Source: Orobanche coerulescens
Taxonomy: Eukaryota; Streptophyta; Magnoliopsida; Lamiales; Orobanchaceae
Direction: 5' to 3'
Assembly (NCBI GenBank): GCA_033398695.1
Contig: CM065818.1
Coordinates: 54,840,001-54,904,000 of the forward strand
DNA length: 64,000 bases
The notes under the pieces are model-generated. The model was not told the DNA's origin. It made no database searches and was given only the letters and a program-made list of their open reading frames with translations. Of this stretch, positions 12,269 to 23,343 are shown piece by piece (the stretch's first letter is position 1; the number at the start of each line of letters is the position of its first letter). The translations under genes and the position numbers were made by a program.

Positions 12269-13397
12269 CTCCATAGCGTGCGTGTCGTCATTAGCAACAT
12301 ATTTTTCTATATGCACGTAAAATATAAACATGGTAAGATTCATAAGTGTACAAATTAATGAACAAATGAATCATTAATTAGAAAAAGATGGAGATTTGAG
12401 AAACGCTCAGAAAAGAGGCTACTGGGCTCGATAATCGGCCGGAAAAGGACTAGGGCCCGGCAGTGCAACAACTCGGTGATGAATGAAGTCGGATCTCCAA
12501 ATTCCTCGTAAAATTTGCTTCTGTTTGGTGACAGATTCAGTAAGCAAGATTACACAGAATCCAATCTTAACCGTTAAATATATATTTGCATTGTAAAGTT
12601 GCTGTAAAAATTTCACACCAATCTAACGGTTAACGAACCGGAAAATATTATTTTGGTACGATGTGCGGAAATTCTCGTCTCTCGTTCCTTTTCTCGATTT
12701 TCTGCTCTTTTATTATTTTTTTGATTTTTTCTTCCATTGGAATCGGGTTGTAGGATCGCATGTCAAAGACTGGTGGAGGGCGAGTTTTCCAGAAGCCGAT
12801 CGCGACGAGCGTGGAGAACAGAGTTTTGAGTTCGAATCTGGTTTGGCCTGATTGGGACGTCTGTCATATGGTGGCATAAACTCAGCGACGATTCAAGGTG
12901 GCCGATTTAGGCCACCAGCAGCGGTGAACACAGATTTGAGAGATGTCGGGGCGGGTTACATCTGTTTGGATTCGATGGTTTTGGGCTTATTCCGATGGGA
13001 CTCCAAGATAGATTAGATTGGGTATGCTATTTCAATTCACAAAGATGACGGCTAGTGGACGGAGGCAGTCGGGCTAGTCGGCAGCGGCATTCAGGTGGTG
13101 GCTGACGTGCAGCTCGGTGTTGGATTGGGTCGGATCTCCAATTTCTTCTTTTTTTAATAAAAATCTGCTTCTATTTGCGTACAATTTTATCGAGAAATAC
13201 TATTCTGAATCAGATCTCCACCGTTGAAATTGTAGTTCTATATATCGTTAACATGCTGTCAAAATTTCAGGCTGATCCGACGGTTAACAAAGGGAACCGC
13301 AATTTTTGTGCGGTCGTGCAGTGCAAACAATTGACGCGCAGAAATCACCATTTTTTTTTAATTTCGAAAATTCAGAGAGGAAGAAAAATTCTACTGT
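12269..13397. repeat. Unassigned DNA with a diverged direct repeat
   Basis: No gene is recognised. Two stretches, about 12489-12640 and 13126-13300, are similar in order: GGATCTCCAA, a TTTGCTTCT-like part, a CCGTT block, CTGT(A/C)AAAATTTCA and finally CGGTTAACRAA. They lie about 640 bp apart in the same orientation, consistent with an old tandem duplication or remnants of one repeat family. A 62-codon frame at 12663-12851 has no recognisable product. Confidence 0.4.
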
Positions 13398-13640
13398 TAG
13401 AGCAACATGTTGATAATGTGTTTCAGAAAAAGTAGTAAAGAAAGGAAAGCAAAGATGTAAAGCATTGTATTGATAACATTGATAGAGAGACCTTTATATA
13501 GGCTTTACAATGAGATTCCTTCCATACATAGGATTCCTTATAAGGAAATACATCAAGTAGAATCTTATACCATCTATGATACATATCTAATCACTATTAG
13601 ATAAGACACATCATGAGAATAATAATTCCCCAAACATACC
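13398..13640. mobile_element. Possible Copia-type LTR fragment
   Basis: The sequence begins TGTTAGAGCAACATGTTGATAA and contains TTTATATAGGCTTTACAA, a TATA-bearing block of a sort common in plant Copia LTRs. No coding DNA, primer site or clear right end is visible. It could be a solo or truncated LTR. The assignment rests on pattern memory only. Confidence 0.35.
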
Positions 13641-13686
13641 TCATAATTTTGTAAGTGGTGGGTTCAGTTTGAGTATTGGGGATTCA

Positions 13687-14219
13687 GGCCCTGTTCTTTT
13701 GGACTAATTTTGATTTTGATTCGATTGATTCAGTCTATTGATTCGATTGATTGATTTAGGTCCATTCGATTGATTCGATTCATTTCTTCTTAGTATTATT
13801 TTTAATTTTTTATTATTAATAATAATCTTGGTTATTATTATTGTTATTATTACTAAATAATATTTACTATTATTAATAATAATATTTATTATTATCATTG
13901 TTGTTGTTGATTACTATTATTATTATTTATCATTATTATCATTGTTATTATTATTATTATAGTTATTATGGTTATTGTTATTAATATCATTAATATTATT
14001 ATAATATAATATTGTGGTATTAGTAATAATAGGCATTTTAAGAAAAAGGCATTTACAAGAATCATCAGTAGTCCTAAGAATAATCAGTTGACACTGTCCA
14101 CTGCTAGTGAGAATCAAAAGTCATCAGTAGTCATGAGAATGCTCAGGATCATATCATTACATCAAAGATTATATTATAAAATCTCAAAAAATTAAAAACT
14201 ATCAAAAGAACACCAGTCC
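13687..14219. mobile_element. Possible Tourist-like MITE, AT-rich core
   Basis: The left end GGCCCTGTTCTTTTGG has a degraded inverted partner on the right (CAAAAGAACACCAGTCC). Flanking triplets are TCA and TAA, compatible with a mutated PIF/Harbinger TNA target duplication. The interior is low-complexity TTATTA repeats plus TTGATTCGAT repeats on the left. The element directly adjoins the decayed Harbinger genes, so it may share their transposase family. Confidence 0.42.
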
Positions 14220-14289
14220 TAATCACTATTAAAAACCATCATCATTTTTTCCACGTCATCTTCATCGTCATCTTCATGACCACTCTACG

Positions 14290-15599
14290 TTCAATTTTCT
14301 CGCCAAATTTGTCTTGCTAAAGTATTTCGGACATTGGACATGACTTCCTTACGGTCATCTTCAAACATAAAGAATATGCTCTTCCTTGACCACTTGCATC
14401 ATGTTGTATGATTGGTATCCCAAGCGTGTGCATTCTTATAAAATTATGTAGTGTGAAAGTGAAAATAATAATTAACATTTGATACATTTGTGACATTTGA
14501 GGCATATTTTTTAGCACCTTCCACCTTTTCTTTAACTGACCAAATGCACATTCTACTTTCGTCCTCAATGAAGAATGTCGATGGTTGAATATTCTACCAC
14601 TCCTCTAGGCGGGCCATGCTTATATTCCGGCATGTGGCATCTAACTCCCGGGCTACTAAATGGAGATATATATCCAAGAGTATTCGGATATCCCGAGTCC
14701 ACCAAATAATATTTTCCTACAAAGTATGACGAGCACATGCAATATTAAAATTCATGATTAATTATATTTGGAAGTCAAACGTATAATTACACTCTACCTT
14801 GCGGTGGATGCGGAAAAACATATTTTGCATCAGTTAAAGAATCTTTCTACACTGTAACATCATGGGCACTTCCTTCCCATCACACATTAACAAATGTGAA
14901 AATCCTAAAATGAGCAACAAGCCAAGACATTCCAACTTTTAGTTCCCTTGCGATTTCGAAATGGCGCTCCATTCTCATCACTTACGATTGCTTCAATAAG
15001 AGTTCCATCTAATGCCCCAATAGCATCCTCGTCAATAAATTAAAGAACAATATAGATTATTATGTAACCTTAAACTATTTCAATGTAATTAATATAGATA
15101 TAATGTATAATATTATCTTAAAATAAGGCCAATAGGTTGAGTTTTCACGAACTTCGGGAGGCACCTCTAATAAATCATGATGCGGTTGAATGATATCGAA
15201 TGATAATATAACCAAGGCATCCAACAATTTCCTAAAATACTTGCTTATTGTAGATTTGGAATGCTTGAAAGTATCGGTAGCATCACGATAAGAATTACCA
15301 TTGGCTAATAAATATAAACAAATACCTACTTGCCCGGCCACAGCTACATGTTTACCATCTACTAACAACTTTCTTTCAACCATTAGGTTCACAAGTTGTA
15401 CAAAAATACTTCTATCAAGTCGTAGTTGCTCTTTACATGCTGTAGGACTTTCATTTAATAACCTATGTATGTATTCAGCACCACTTTCCCCTCTTTCTCT
15501 TATATGTTGTCATACTGATGGTTCAGGCAGTTGTTGAAGTGATCTCCTTGATTCTTCTAATGCAATGATCATAGATGCACGTCTAATGTTATCTTCCAT
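14290..15599 (-). pseudogene. PIF/Harbinger DDE transposase
   Basis: The reading starts at ATG 15599. The N-terminal helix-turn-helix part is clear (GQVGICLYLLANGNSYRDA, FKHSKSTISKYF, LDALVILSFD). Further down, AIGALDGTLIEA carries the first catalytic Asp and EGSAHDV the second-Asp region. YYLVDSGYPNTLGYISPF and VECAFGQLKKRW come near the C-terminus, ending HNFIR. This is the DDE_Tnp_4 nuclease that cuts and pastes PIF elements. An early in-frame TGA and several frameshifts (for example near 15070 and 14570) make it a pseudogene. The MYB-like partner gene lies just upstream on the same strand. Confidence 0.88.
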
Positions 15600-15857
15600 A
15601 CTACATTAGAGCAAACAATCAAATGTAAGAACAAAAGAAAAGCCACAAACTAATTCGAATTACACTTGATAATTAGCAGAAAAGATAAGACCAACAGCAA
15701 ATGAAACATTAATCCAATAATCATACCAAAGTTCATAAATAATATCCAACGTCAAATATCATAAAAACAAAGTTCCATTCAAAATAAACTATTCCAACAT
15801 CAAAATTCATAAAAATAAAGTTCCATTCAACATAATCAAATGACATCCAACATCAAA

Positions 15858-16887
15858 CTAATCGTCCAGTGGATCCACGTCCAGCCCTTTCAAATAAATC
15901 CACCTCTGGTTGTCATTTTGAAGTGCTAAGAAGCTATCAACATGTTTCTCACCACGCAAGTACTTAATAGCAGATACAAAGTACTCATCACCTCGTTTCT
16001 CAGAGACTTCCATTCTTGTAAGAACATCACTAACCATTTGAGCCTTTGAACAAGCACTCGATGAACTAGTAGCAGACCTCGAGAATAATTGGATGACACT
16101 GTCAAAGCTAGTTTGTCTTCTTTTAAGTTCAGAAGAATCAATGATCTCTTCACTTTTTCGTTTGCAGAAGGTAGTACGAGAAGTTTTTTGCATGATAGAC
16201 CTAGGATGGGACCTACTTTCATCATTTGATAAGTTAGGAAAGTTGTCATTATGCCCACTATTATCCTCCTCATTATCTCCGGACCCTTCGTTCTCTTTGA
16301 TAGTCAGGTTCTCCACACTCTTACTCAAGTATGATGCTCCTCTTGCCATTCCCGATGAAAAGCAACCACCAACACCATGTGCAGTTTGACCAGCAAATAG
16401 TTTGGTCAACAAACCAACATTCACCAACTCTTTCTTAGCCAGCGCTAAACCATATTTACCATTTCTCTGTAATAAACATATTCATACTTATATTATAATT
16501 CAAGCAATCATCTAACAAAAGCAAATACTTAATTAATTATCAAGTAATTGTACCTCCAAGAAAGCTTCCCATCTCTCCAAAAACTTCTCTTCGATATCCA
16601 CATTCTTTAGTTGTAGGGTTGCAAGCCATGCCACTCAAACGTTGCAATTCCTCCCAATATTTAAACTTCTCCTTCATGTCACCGTGATGGTTTTGCACTT
16701 GCTCTCCAAGAACATTCGGTCCTGTTTGTGCATTAAAATTTTTGGCAATATTTGCCCAATTGTGCTTGGAACATCCTTTGTCTTTCTCTTTCGTTAAAAT
16801 AACGAGCAACTTTCTTGTTCTTTCATCCGTCCAAGTTATCCTTCCCATTATCTTAAATGTCAAACCAAAATTAACAATCCTTTCCAT
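15858..16887 (-). pseudogene. Harbinger ORF1: MYB/SANT-like DNA-binding protein
   Basis: The first exon (from 16887) encodes a MYB/SANT-like domain: ITWTDERTRKLLVILTKEKD, NWANIAKNFNAQTG, QVQNHHGDMKEKF. After an intron of about 80 bp (GT at about 16549, AG near 16468) the frame continues KYGLALAKKELVNVGLLTKL, a Ser-rich middle and a C-terminus ending at 15858. Such proteins are the second gene of PIF/Harbinger elements and guide the transposase to the ends. Exon 1 probably carries a one-base deletion before the intron: KNVDIEEKFLERWEAFLE is in another frame. It lies about 260 bp from the transposase, on the same strand. Confidence 0.78.
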
Positions 16888-16907
16888 TTGTTTTCAGTTA
16901 AAGTAGA

Positions 16908-17791
16908 CAGTAGCGGATCCATGATTATATGATAAGGGGGTAAGATAAAAAAGTTAAAAATTCCAACAAAAGAGATAATACTAAAAAGACAAACGACAAC
17001 TAAGAAAGCTATAAGGAGAAATTGAGCATCAAATAATGGTTCACTTGAAATAGCTCAAAGATCGAACAAAAGCAGAAATAAGAAAGCACAAGTCATATGA
17101 TTGTTCATTACTGATCACATATTACACAAAGGGCTGCCAATGTATAAAGAATTCCAAGTCAAGCTCTTAGAGATTCATTCTTCATATGGTACCAAGTTTC
17201 ACAGTTGCAGACTTTTGAACGTAAAGTTGAAATACCTGATAACCAATTAAGTTAGACGAAAATAATAAAATCCGAGGGTCACAAACAAATTTCTTCCGTG
17301 CGGATTTTCTAACAATTAGGGAGTAATATTTCACATCACTGAGTTGCATCTTTTGGTTGATCATCTAGAAAACTACATGTTCCTAGATCAAATTCCTGAT
17401 ATGAACAAATCTAATATGATGCACGTTTATGCACGTTCAAAACAGAAAAAAACATGGAGAAGAAAAACAACAAAAAAACCATACCTGCTGGATGGGTTTT
17501 TCTTCGCTGGCAGCCCAGACTTACTCTCTTCCGCGCCCTTCTTTTTTCTTCTCCCAGCGGTAGCGGCGCCCCTTTTTTTTTTCCTCCCAGCGGGTACTTC
17601 TTTTGCAGGATGAAATGTGCCTATCTTTTTTCTTTGTATTAATTTTGTTGGGTTATGGGCAATTGGGTCGGGGATGTGGGCTTTAATATTATTTTTAATA
17701 AATCGTTTAAAATATTGGGTTTTTAGCAATACCTCATTTAATTATTTTAATATTAAAAAATCTTCAAGGGGTTATATTGGCTCCGCCCCTA
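16908..17791. mobile_element. Non-autonomous hAT element
   Basis: The ends are CAGTAGCGGATCCA and, inverted, TAGGGGCGGAGCCA; the latter is a common plant hAT terminus. The 8 bp target duplication AAAGTAGA is perfect at 16900-16907 and 17792-17799. The 884 bp interior has no transposase frame but includes a purine/pyrimidine-skewed block with CTCCCAGCGG repeats (17500-17600). It sits just 21 bp upstream of the Harbinger ORF1 start and would have disrupted its promoter. Confidence 0.85.
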
Positions 17792-17799
17792 AAAGTAGA

Positions 17800-19126
17800 C
17801 ATTATCATGCTGTCACTTTGTATTGGCTATAATTTTATTTAATTTTTCAAAAACAAAATTTTGAATCTGACAAACTATTTGATATTTTAGCTATAATTTA
17901 CATTTTTTCTTAATTTACCTTTATCAAATAGATCTCAACTTATCATTTATATTTTATTATATTATTATTTTTATTTTTATTTTATTATATTTATTATTTT
18001 TATTTTTATTTTTATTATATTGTTATTATTATTTACTCTTAACATATATATTAACATTTATATTTTTTTTTAAATGTATACACATCTAATAGTTTAAAAT
18101 TTGTAAGTGGTGGGATCCGCTATAATTATTATCTTAATTCGTGTATACAATATAATACTGATTTGAAAAGGTCGGTGGTGAATGGTGAGTCCATGAGATA
18201 TATTTAAGTTTAAAATGTCAAATATCATGATGGTGGTGGGTCCTACATAGAAAAATGAGGAGTATATACTGATACGTGATTCATGGTGGTAATTGACACA
18301 AACTGAAAATGGCGATTTTCAATAAAAAGAGTTAGTACCAGCAAGATTTTATTTTTACGAATAGCTTTTGGTTATGGCACAGTATGGCACTCGTATATAG
18401 GGGAATTATATCATGCAACATAATATATGATTATGTTGCATTAATGATTATATTATTTAATAGAATTATATAACACATTAATACATCATGCATTATTATT
18501 GCTTGTTGTAATTACGTATTCTTTTTGTCCCATTAGTGTTGGCACGTTTGATTTTTTCTGGTCAATTTTTTTAATTTGACCATAAATTTATGAAAATATA
18601 AATTTAATTATAATGTGATTTTAATGAACAAAATTTATCATGAAATGTAATTTTATACTTTTCATAATTATAAAATTATAAATAATCATGGTCAAAAGTG
18701 TTAGTTTGACCTGAAAAAAATTAAAGTTACAATGTAATTTTATACTTTTCATCAATTTAAGATTACGTTGCATCTTATTTTTGTGAGTAATATCATACGA
18801 ATTTTATAAGCTCTTTTTAATTGTAAATCTTGATATTATTTTGGATTCTTGCCAAATTAATTGTCCCATAAATTCTAATATTGTAGAATTTTAGTATTAA
18901 ATTCTAATAACAACTGCTCCAAGAACATTAATTGGCCTCTTCATAATCCACTACTTTAATACTGGATTGAAATAATCAAAATCTAATAATCCTCCAGTGA
19001 GCTTTTTGCTATATCCGCTTGGCCGTATTGAACATCATGCAAAATCATATTTCACATGATAGCAGAATCCTAGAATCTTACAACCTGCAACAAATCAAGA
19101 CTCTTCTTGAGGACTGACCGGAGAGA
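17800..19126. other. AT-rich intergenic DNA upstream of the host gene
   Basis: No gene is seen. It contains TTATTTTTATTTTTATT low-complexity DNA (about 17945-18025) and a perfect hairpin at 18413-18441 with 12 bp arms (ATGCAACATAAT and its complement) and a 5-base loop. A GCTATATCC sequence about 110 bp before the gene at 19127 could serve as a weak TATA box. The right end is presumably the promoter and leader of that gene. Confidence 0.5.
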
Positions 19127-19468
19127 ATGAAGTCTCTCTTTGTTCTGTGTCTGTTGTACGTAAATTCTCATGTCATCATCACGGCGAAAGCTGAACAAGA
19201 TCAGCTCAAGACTTCAGGCCGAGACTACCTCGACGAAGCAATAAGCTTCAATATGCAGAAGCTGATGAGGAACAAAGACTATGTTACAAGAATGATCAAT
19301 AAATCGGAAATAAAGGTCGGCTCAGAGCCTCCGGATTGCAGTGCAGAGAGCGAGAGATGTGCCCCATGCAAGCCAATTCTCGTGAAAGTTCCCGTGAAAC
19401 CACCAGCTATCTCCGCCGACAATTACTATCCTGAAATTTGGATGTGCCTGTGTACGTGTGACGAGTAG
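19127..19468 (+). CDS. Secreted cysteine-rich peptide, EPF/EPFL-like
   Basis: A 113-residue protein with a signal peptide (about residues 1-22, hydrophobic LFVLCLLYV core, AKA cleavage site). A variable propeptide follows, then a C-terminal module with VGSEPPDC at 64-71, CAPCKP at 78-83, YYPEIW at 100-105 and CLC at 107-111. GS-x-PP-x-C, PCKP and YYPExWxCxC are hallmarks of the epidermal patterning factor-like family, extracellular ligands of ERECTA/TMM receptors in stomatal and growth patterning. Unusually, the spacing C71-x6-C78 lacks the usual second cysteine, and an extra C111 restores six cysteines. The protein ends soon after, without the usual C-terminal tail. The ATG (AGAGAATGAAG) is the first in frame. 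An AATAAA lies 69 bp past the stop. This is the only convincing host gene in place; a decayed or divergent paralog is possible. Confidence 0.62.
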   Translation: MKSLFVLCLLYVNSHVIITAKAEQDQLKTSGRDYLDEAISFNMQKLMRNKDYVTRMINKSEIKVGSEPPDCSAESERCAPCKPILVKVPVKPPAISADNYYPEIWMCLCTCDE

Positions 19469-19536
19469 ATAGTACATGATGAATTTAAAATTAACCAGTA
19501 TTGGCAAAACCATTTATTTATTTTGTTGAATGTTAT

Positions 19537-19542
19537 AATAAA
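19537..19542 (+). terminator. Polyadenylation signal AATAAA of the EPF-like gene
   Basis: A canonical AATAAA 69 bp after the stop codon, within a T-rich stretch typical of plant 3' ends. The TA microsatellite starts about 28 bp later. Confidence 0.45.
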
Positions 19543-19565
19543 CTGTTTGATTATTTCTCCTCTTG

Positions 19566-19569
<4 letters not shown>

Positions 19570-19612
<43 letters not shown>
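19570..19612. repeat. (TA)n microsatellite
   Basis: About 21 uninterrupted TA units immediately 3' of the EPF-like gene. Length polymorphism is likely. Confidence 0.95.
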
Positions 19613-19614
<2 letters not shown>

Positions 19615-19773
19615 TTCAGCTATTGCTGAGAACACAACGTGATGTACCTAGGGAGCACCGATACTTCCGTGAGCATGACGCATCCGCACCAAATATGTAT
19701 CGTATCCGATACTTTACCCGACCTCCGGAAGTACATATATGTATATTATTAGAAGTTTTCAGTTAAAAGATAA

Positions 19774-20807
19774 GGGGTTAGTTTACTTGTGGAAAATTTT
19801 TCTACTTTTCTTCTCCAAAATTTTCTAAAATTTTTTGAGTTTTTAATTTCTAAGAAAATTATTGAAAACTAGGAAAATATGTTCCAAATATGCAAATAGA
19901 ATTTATCAATTTTTTACTTTTTTTAGTTTCATAAATTATATACATACTTTTTACATTAACATACAATTAATTGTTATACATTACATTTTAATACACCTCT
20001 ATAAATCTACTCAATACTACAAATATATATATATATACACACACACCAATAAATAGTCTTTTTCATCTAAAAAATGAATCTGACTAATCAATATATTCAT
20101 ATATTCCTCCACGGTCAGTAGATATAGTTGTTCGCCACTGATTATCGTTTTTTCTTTGTTGTTCTTGACTCTCAGAAAATAGTTCTGTAGTATCCTCTCA
20201 AAAAATTATATACATACTTTTTCCATTAACATATAACTAATTATACATTATATTTTAATATTTTATAATCATGTTTAAACACTATTTATTCCTCTTATGA
20301 TTTTTAAGTGATCACTAGTTCATAAAGTTAGATTATTAAATATAGGAACAAGATTTTTATTTTTTATTTAATTTAAAATAATAGAGACCGTTGTCACATG
20401 AACACAGTAAAATGATAATTAACAATAAATAATAATTATTCTATTTGATGTTTCATTTTGTTTGTTAGATTTTTTTATCATTTAAAAATACTAATTATGT
20501 AACGTATTCATAACTACAAGTATGGCTCAGAGATTTAAAAAAAATGTTAAAATATGTGTATTTGTTGAGATTCGATTGTTCGAAGAGTGTGTAGCTTGTT
20601 TGTAGCACAATTCTAGCGTGTTTTCTAATTTTCTAAATCTAGAAAACAAGTCAGGATTGTTTTCTATAATTTTCTAAAGTCCAGTTATAATTTGAAAAAC
20701 CGTGTTTTCCAGTTTTCTTTTTAGAAAATATCTAATTTGAACGTGTTTTCATTTTTTTCTGTTTTCTTAAAAAAAATTTCTAGAAAACTGGTGAAGTAAA
20801 CAAGGCC
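19774..20807. mobile_element. Tourist-like (PIF/Harbinger) non-autonomous element
   Basis: The ends GGGGTTAGTTTACTT and, inverted, GGCCTTGTTTACTT are flanked by the triplet TAA at 19771-19773 and 20808-20810, the TNA duplication used by PIF/Harbinger. Subterminal DNA on both sides is rich in GTTTTCTA / TAGAAAAC words (19790-19880 and 20610-20790). There is no coding capacity. At about 1 kb it is long for a MITE and may contain later insertions. Confidence 0.65.
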
Positions 20808-20876
20808 TAAGATATTATTTTTCTTATTATTGATTGTTTATGAGACTTGTCATATTTTAGATTTGAGTAACTTGAA

Positions 20877-20990
20877 TTAGGTGACTCGAACGTGTTTTGT
20901 GTTAATTGAGTAGGTGACTCAAATGTGTTACTCAAGTAGGTGACCCGAATGTGTTCTGTGTTAATCGAGAAGGTGACTCGAATGTGTTAC
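20877..20990. repeat. Short tandem repeat of AGGTGACTCGAATGTGTT
   Basis: Four diverged copies, starting near 20879, 20912, 20938 and 20971, with spacers of 8-15 bp containing TTAAT(T/C)GAG. No function is apparent. Confidence 0.6.
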
Positions 20991-21110
20991 TCGAATAAGT
21001 GTTCGAGTAAAGGTCAAATCTAACAATTTGAAAAGAGTTGGTGTTAAACTTGGGTAAAAAAATATATTATATTTACAAGGATATAATTATCTATTCCCAC
21101 TTATATGGTA

Positions 21111-21310
21111 CTCCCTCCGTCCCACCTATCTTGAGCATTTATTTTTTGGCACGGGATTTAAGAAAAGCTGAAAAGTAATATATAAAGTGATGGTATGAAT
21201 ATATATTATTTAAAGTTGTGAGAGATAAATATGTCTTAAAAAGGAAATGACCAAGTATCTTGGGACGATCCAAAAAGAAATATGAACCAAGATCGGTGGG
21301 ACGGAGGGAG
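21111..21310. mobile_element. Stowaway MITE (Tc1/mariner)
   Basis: Perfect terminal inverted repeats CTCCCTCCGTCCCACC bound a 200 bp element flanked by TA on both sides (21109-21110 and 21311-21312). This is the classic plant Stowaway structure. There is no reading frame. Confidence 0.96.
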
Positions 21311-21317
21311 TATAAAG

Positions 21318-22109
21318 TAGGGGTGCCACTTGGTATGGTAATTATTGAACCGATCGAATATCGATCGAAATTGGTGTGGTAAACCGAATTTGAATGATCG
21401 AATTAAATTTATCGAAATCGCAAATACCGAAAAAGTTAGTGGTATTGTTAAATACTGATATTATCAAAATGACAATTATATGTGTATATATCTTGAGTAT
21501 TCAATACTCGTAAGAATATATTCAATTATATAACTAGTAGATATTATTATTGTTATTATTTTAAAAAATTACATTCTTCTTTTTTTGTTGTTATAACTTG
21601 TATATATTCTCTATAATCAATGGTATAAATAATAAATATTAGTAAGTATTTATACATGTTTCCTAACAAAATACATGTTATTTCACAATATTAATTCGTT
21701 ACATAGAAATAAAGTATTGAATAAAAATTTATTCTTTAGCAATGAAATAAATATTAATTTAAAAATATGTACGAAAATAACGGCTTTGTTGGGGGAGTTT
21801 GCGCTATTATTAATTATATTAAATTTATTAATCTAATGTGCTCATATCTGTAATTTTTTTTGATACTTTTTATTTCAAGAGCATAAATAGAGATTGTAGA
21901 ATGTGATTTTGTAAGAATCCATACACAATATTTTTTCTTGTAATATTATAAAGTTGGTAATTCTGAAAATCGGTATACTGATTTTGGTAAAAATAATTAA
22001 TAACCGAAATATTTGGTTTGGTAATTGGTAAGACAATTATAAAACTGAAAGTTTTGATTTGAAAGTTGTAGCACCCTAACCAATTCGAAACGATGAGTTA
22101 CAGGCCTTA
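21318..22109. mobile_element. hAT-like non-autonomous element next to the Stowaway
   Basis: An 8 bp direct repeat GTATAAAG flanks the segment (21310-21317 and 22110-22117). The left copy includes the last base of the Stowaway, so this element came later. The left end is TAGGGGTGCC; the right end is weak (inverted TAAGGCC), with a better TAGGGTGC about 30 bp inside. The interior is AT-rich with repeated GGTAATTNTTGAACC / TTTGGTAATTGGTAA words. The transposon identity rests mainly on the duplication. Confidence 0.55.
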
Positions 22110-22129
22110 GTATAAAGTATCATCGATCT

Positions 22130-23290
22130 CATATATGAAGTATGATTTCAGTTGATCTCTACCATATAATTAGTGATAAAGATGTTTTCTGAAGATATTT
22201 GCGCCAAAAATCCTACCGTTGATCTTATATCCGTTGGATAAACTTTTCAAAGGAGAGATCACGCGTAAATCATCCGAATCTAGAATTTCAGGTTGACTAC
22301 TATTAACACACATTATGGTGTTCAAATAGCACACACTAGATTCATAATATGACCGTTGGACAAGATTGTTAACGCAACATTTCAAAACCGACAGAAGACG
22401 ATTAGTGCACGCCAAAGAGCATATTAGCACATGCTAAAGACAACAGGCAGTAACGGCTATGCATGCTATGGAGACTACAAATACCACTTCATTTGGTATT
22501 CATCAATAGAACAACTTCAAGGAACTTTTATATAAATTTGAGATTATTGCGTACATGATGGTTGTTGTAATCGAGCTTAACTTATAAGAGTATGAGTGTT
22601 TAATTCACTCAATCATACACAAGAGGAAAGAAAAGATTCTAGATTTGATTCGGTGTTATTAAGATCGTGTATCCGACATTATTAGAATCATAATCTAAAT
22701 ACAAGTGAGGTTTTTCAAGTACCGATAGAAAGCTAGAAAGCTTGTTTCCTTGTCCGATAGAAAAGAAAAAAATGTTTATCTTGGACCGATAAAAAGACAA
22801 GACTATAATGGTTTACCTCAGCTCGATCGAAGACAATGCGGAAAGTTTTATCTTGAACCTATAGAAAGAGAAAGTGAAGGAGAGAGCACGTAGGCATGTT
22901 GCCTAACCTCTATAAATTTTTGTGTCATCTATATTCCACACTTATCTATCGCTTCCGCACGCAAAAAGAATTCAATACTCTACACCGCACTATTCAACCC
23001 TCCTTATAGTGGCATTACCAATCTAACAGATAAAACATTGAGTAAAATTACCTGCAAAAATTAAGAAAAAATATATTCGAATAAGTGTATTGCTTTGTTT
23101 GAGTTTGTAGCTTGTAAAAAGAGTTTGCAATCTTGCAAAGAACTTTTGCAGTTTTATTTGATACCATCTCTCCTCCATAAGCAAAAAGGTTAGCAAACTT
23201 TGTGAACACAAACTCCCCCTTCATTTTGCAATTAAAGAACTTATAACCTATAGCTTAAGTTTTAAGTTGGAATCTAATGCCAAAACCAAC
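22130..23290. mobile_element. Copia-like LTR remnants
   Basis: Two parts can be seen. At about 22190-22520, plus strand, there is a CCGTTGGA block, palindromic words, then CTACAAATACC and ATTCATCAATAGAAC, resembling the U3/TATA region of plant Copia LTRs. At about 22900-23290, minus strand, come TGTTGGTTTTGGCATTAG, GAGGGTTGAATAG and GCGGAAGCGATAGATAAGTG, words frequent around Copia LTRs. No pol sequence is left and the boundaries are uncertain. Confidence 0.38.
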
Positions 23291-23343
23291 ACAAAGCACT
23301 GACAAGCCAAATAGAAATAAGGTTGAAATATGTCATCAAAGTA

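Noticed and set aside
12663..12851. 62-codon frame with an aromatic N-terminus
   Set aside because: No signal of coding conservation or domain, embedded in repeat-like DNA, no splice or poly(A) context.
17344..17729. Frames rich in FFFLLP or GRRKK in both strands
   Set aside because: They come from the skewed low-complexity core of the hAT element; no homology to transposase and no conserved pattern.
18530..18740. Stowaway-like MITE starting near TCCCATTAGTGTTGGC
   Set aside because: An inverted partner is only vaguely visible (AAAGTGTTAGTTTGACC), with no TA duplication and no clear ends.
20877..20990. Possible CRISPR-like repeat array
   Set aside because: Four imperfect 18 bp repeats with short irregular spacers in a plant genome; a simple tandem duplication.
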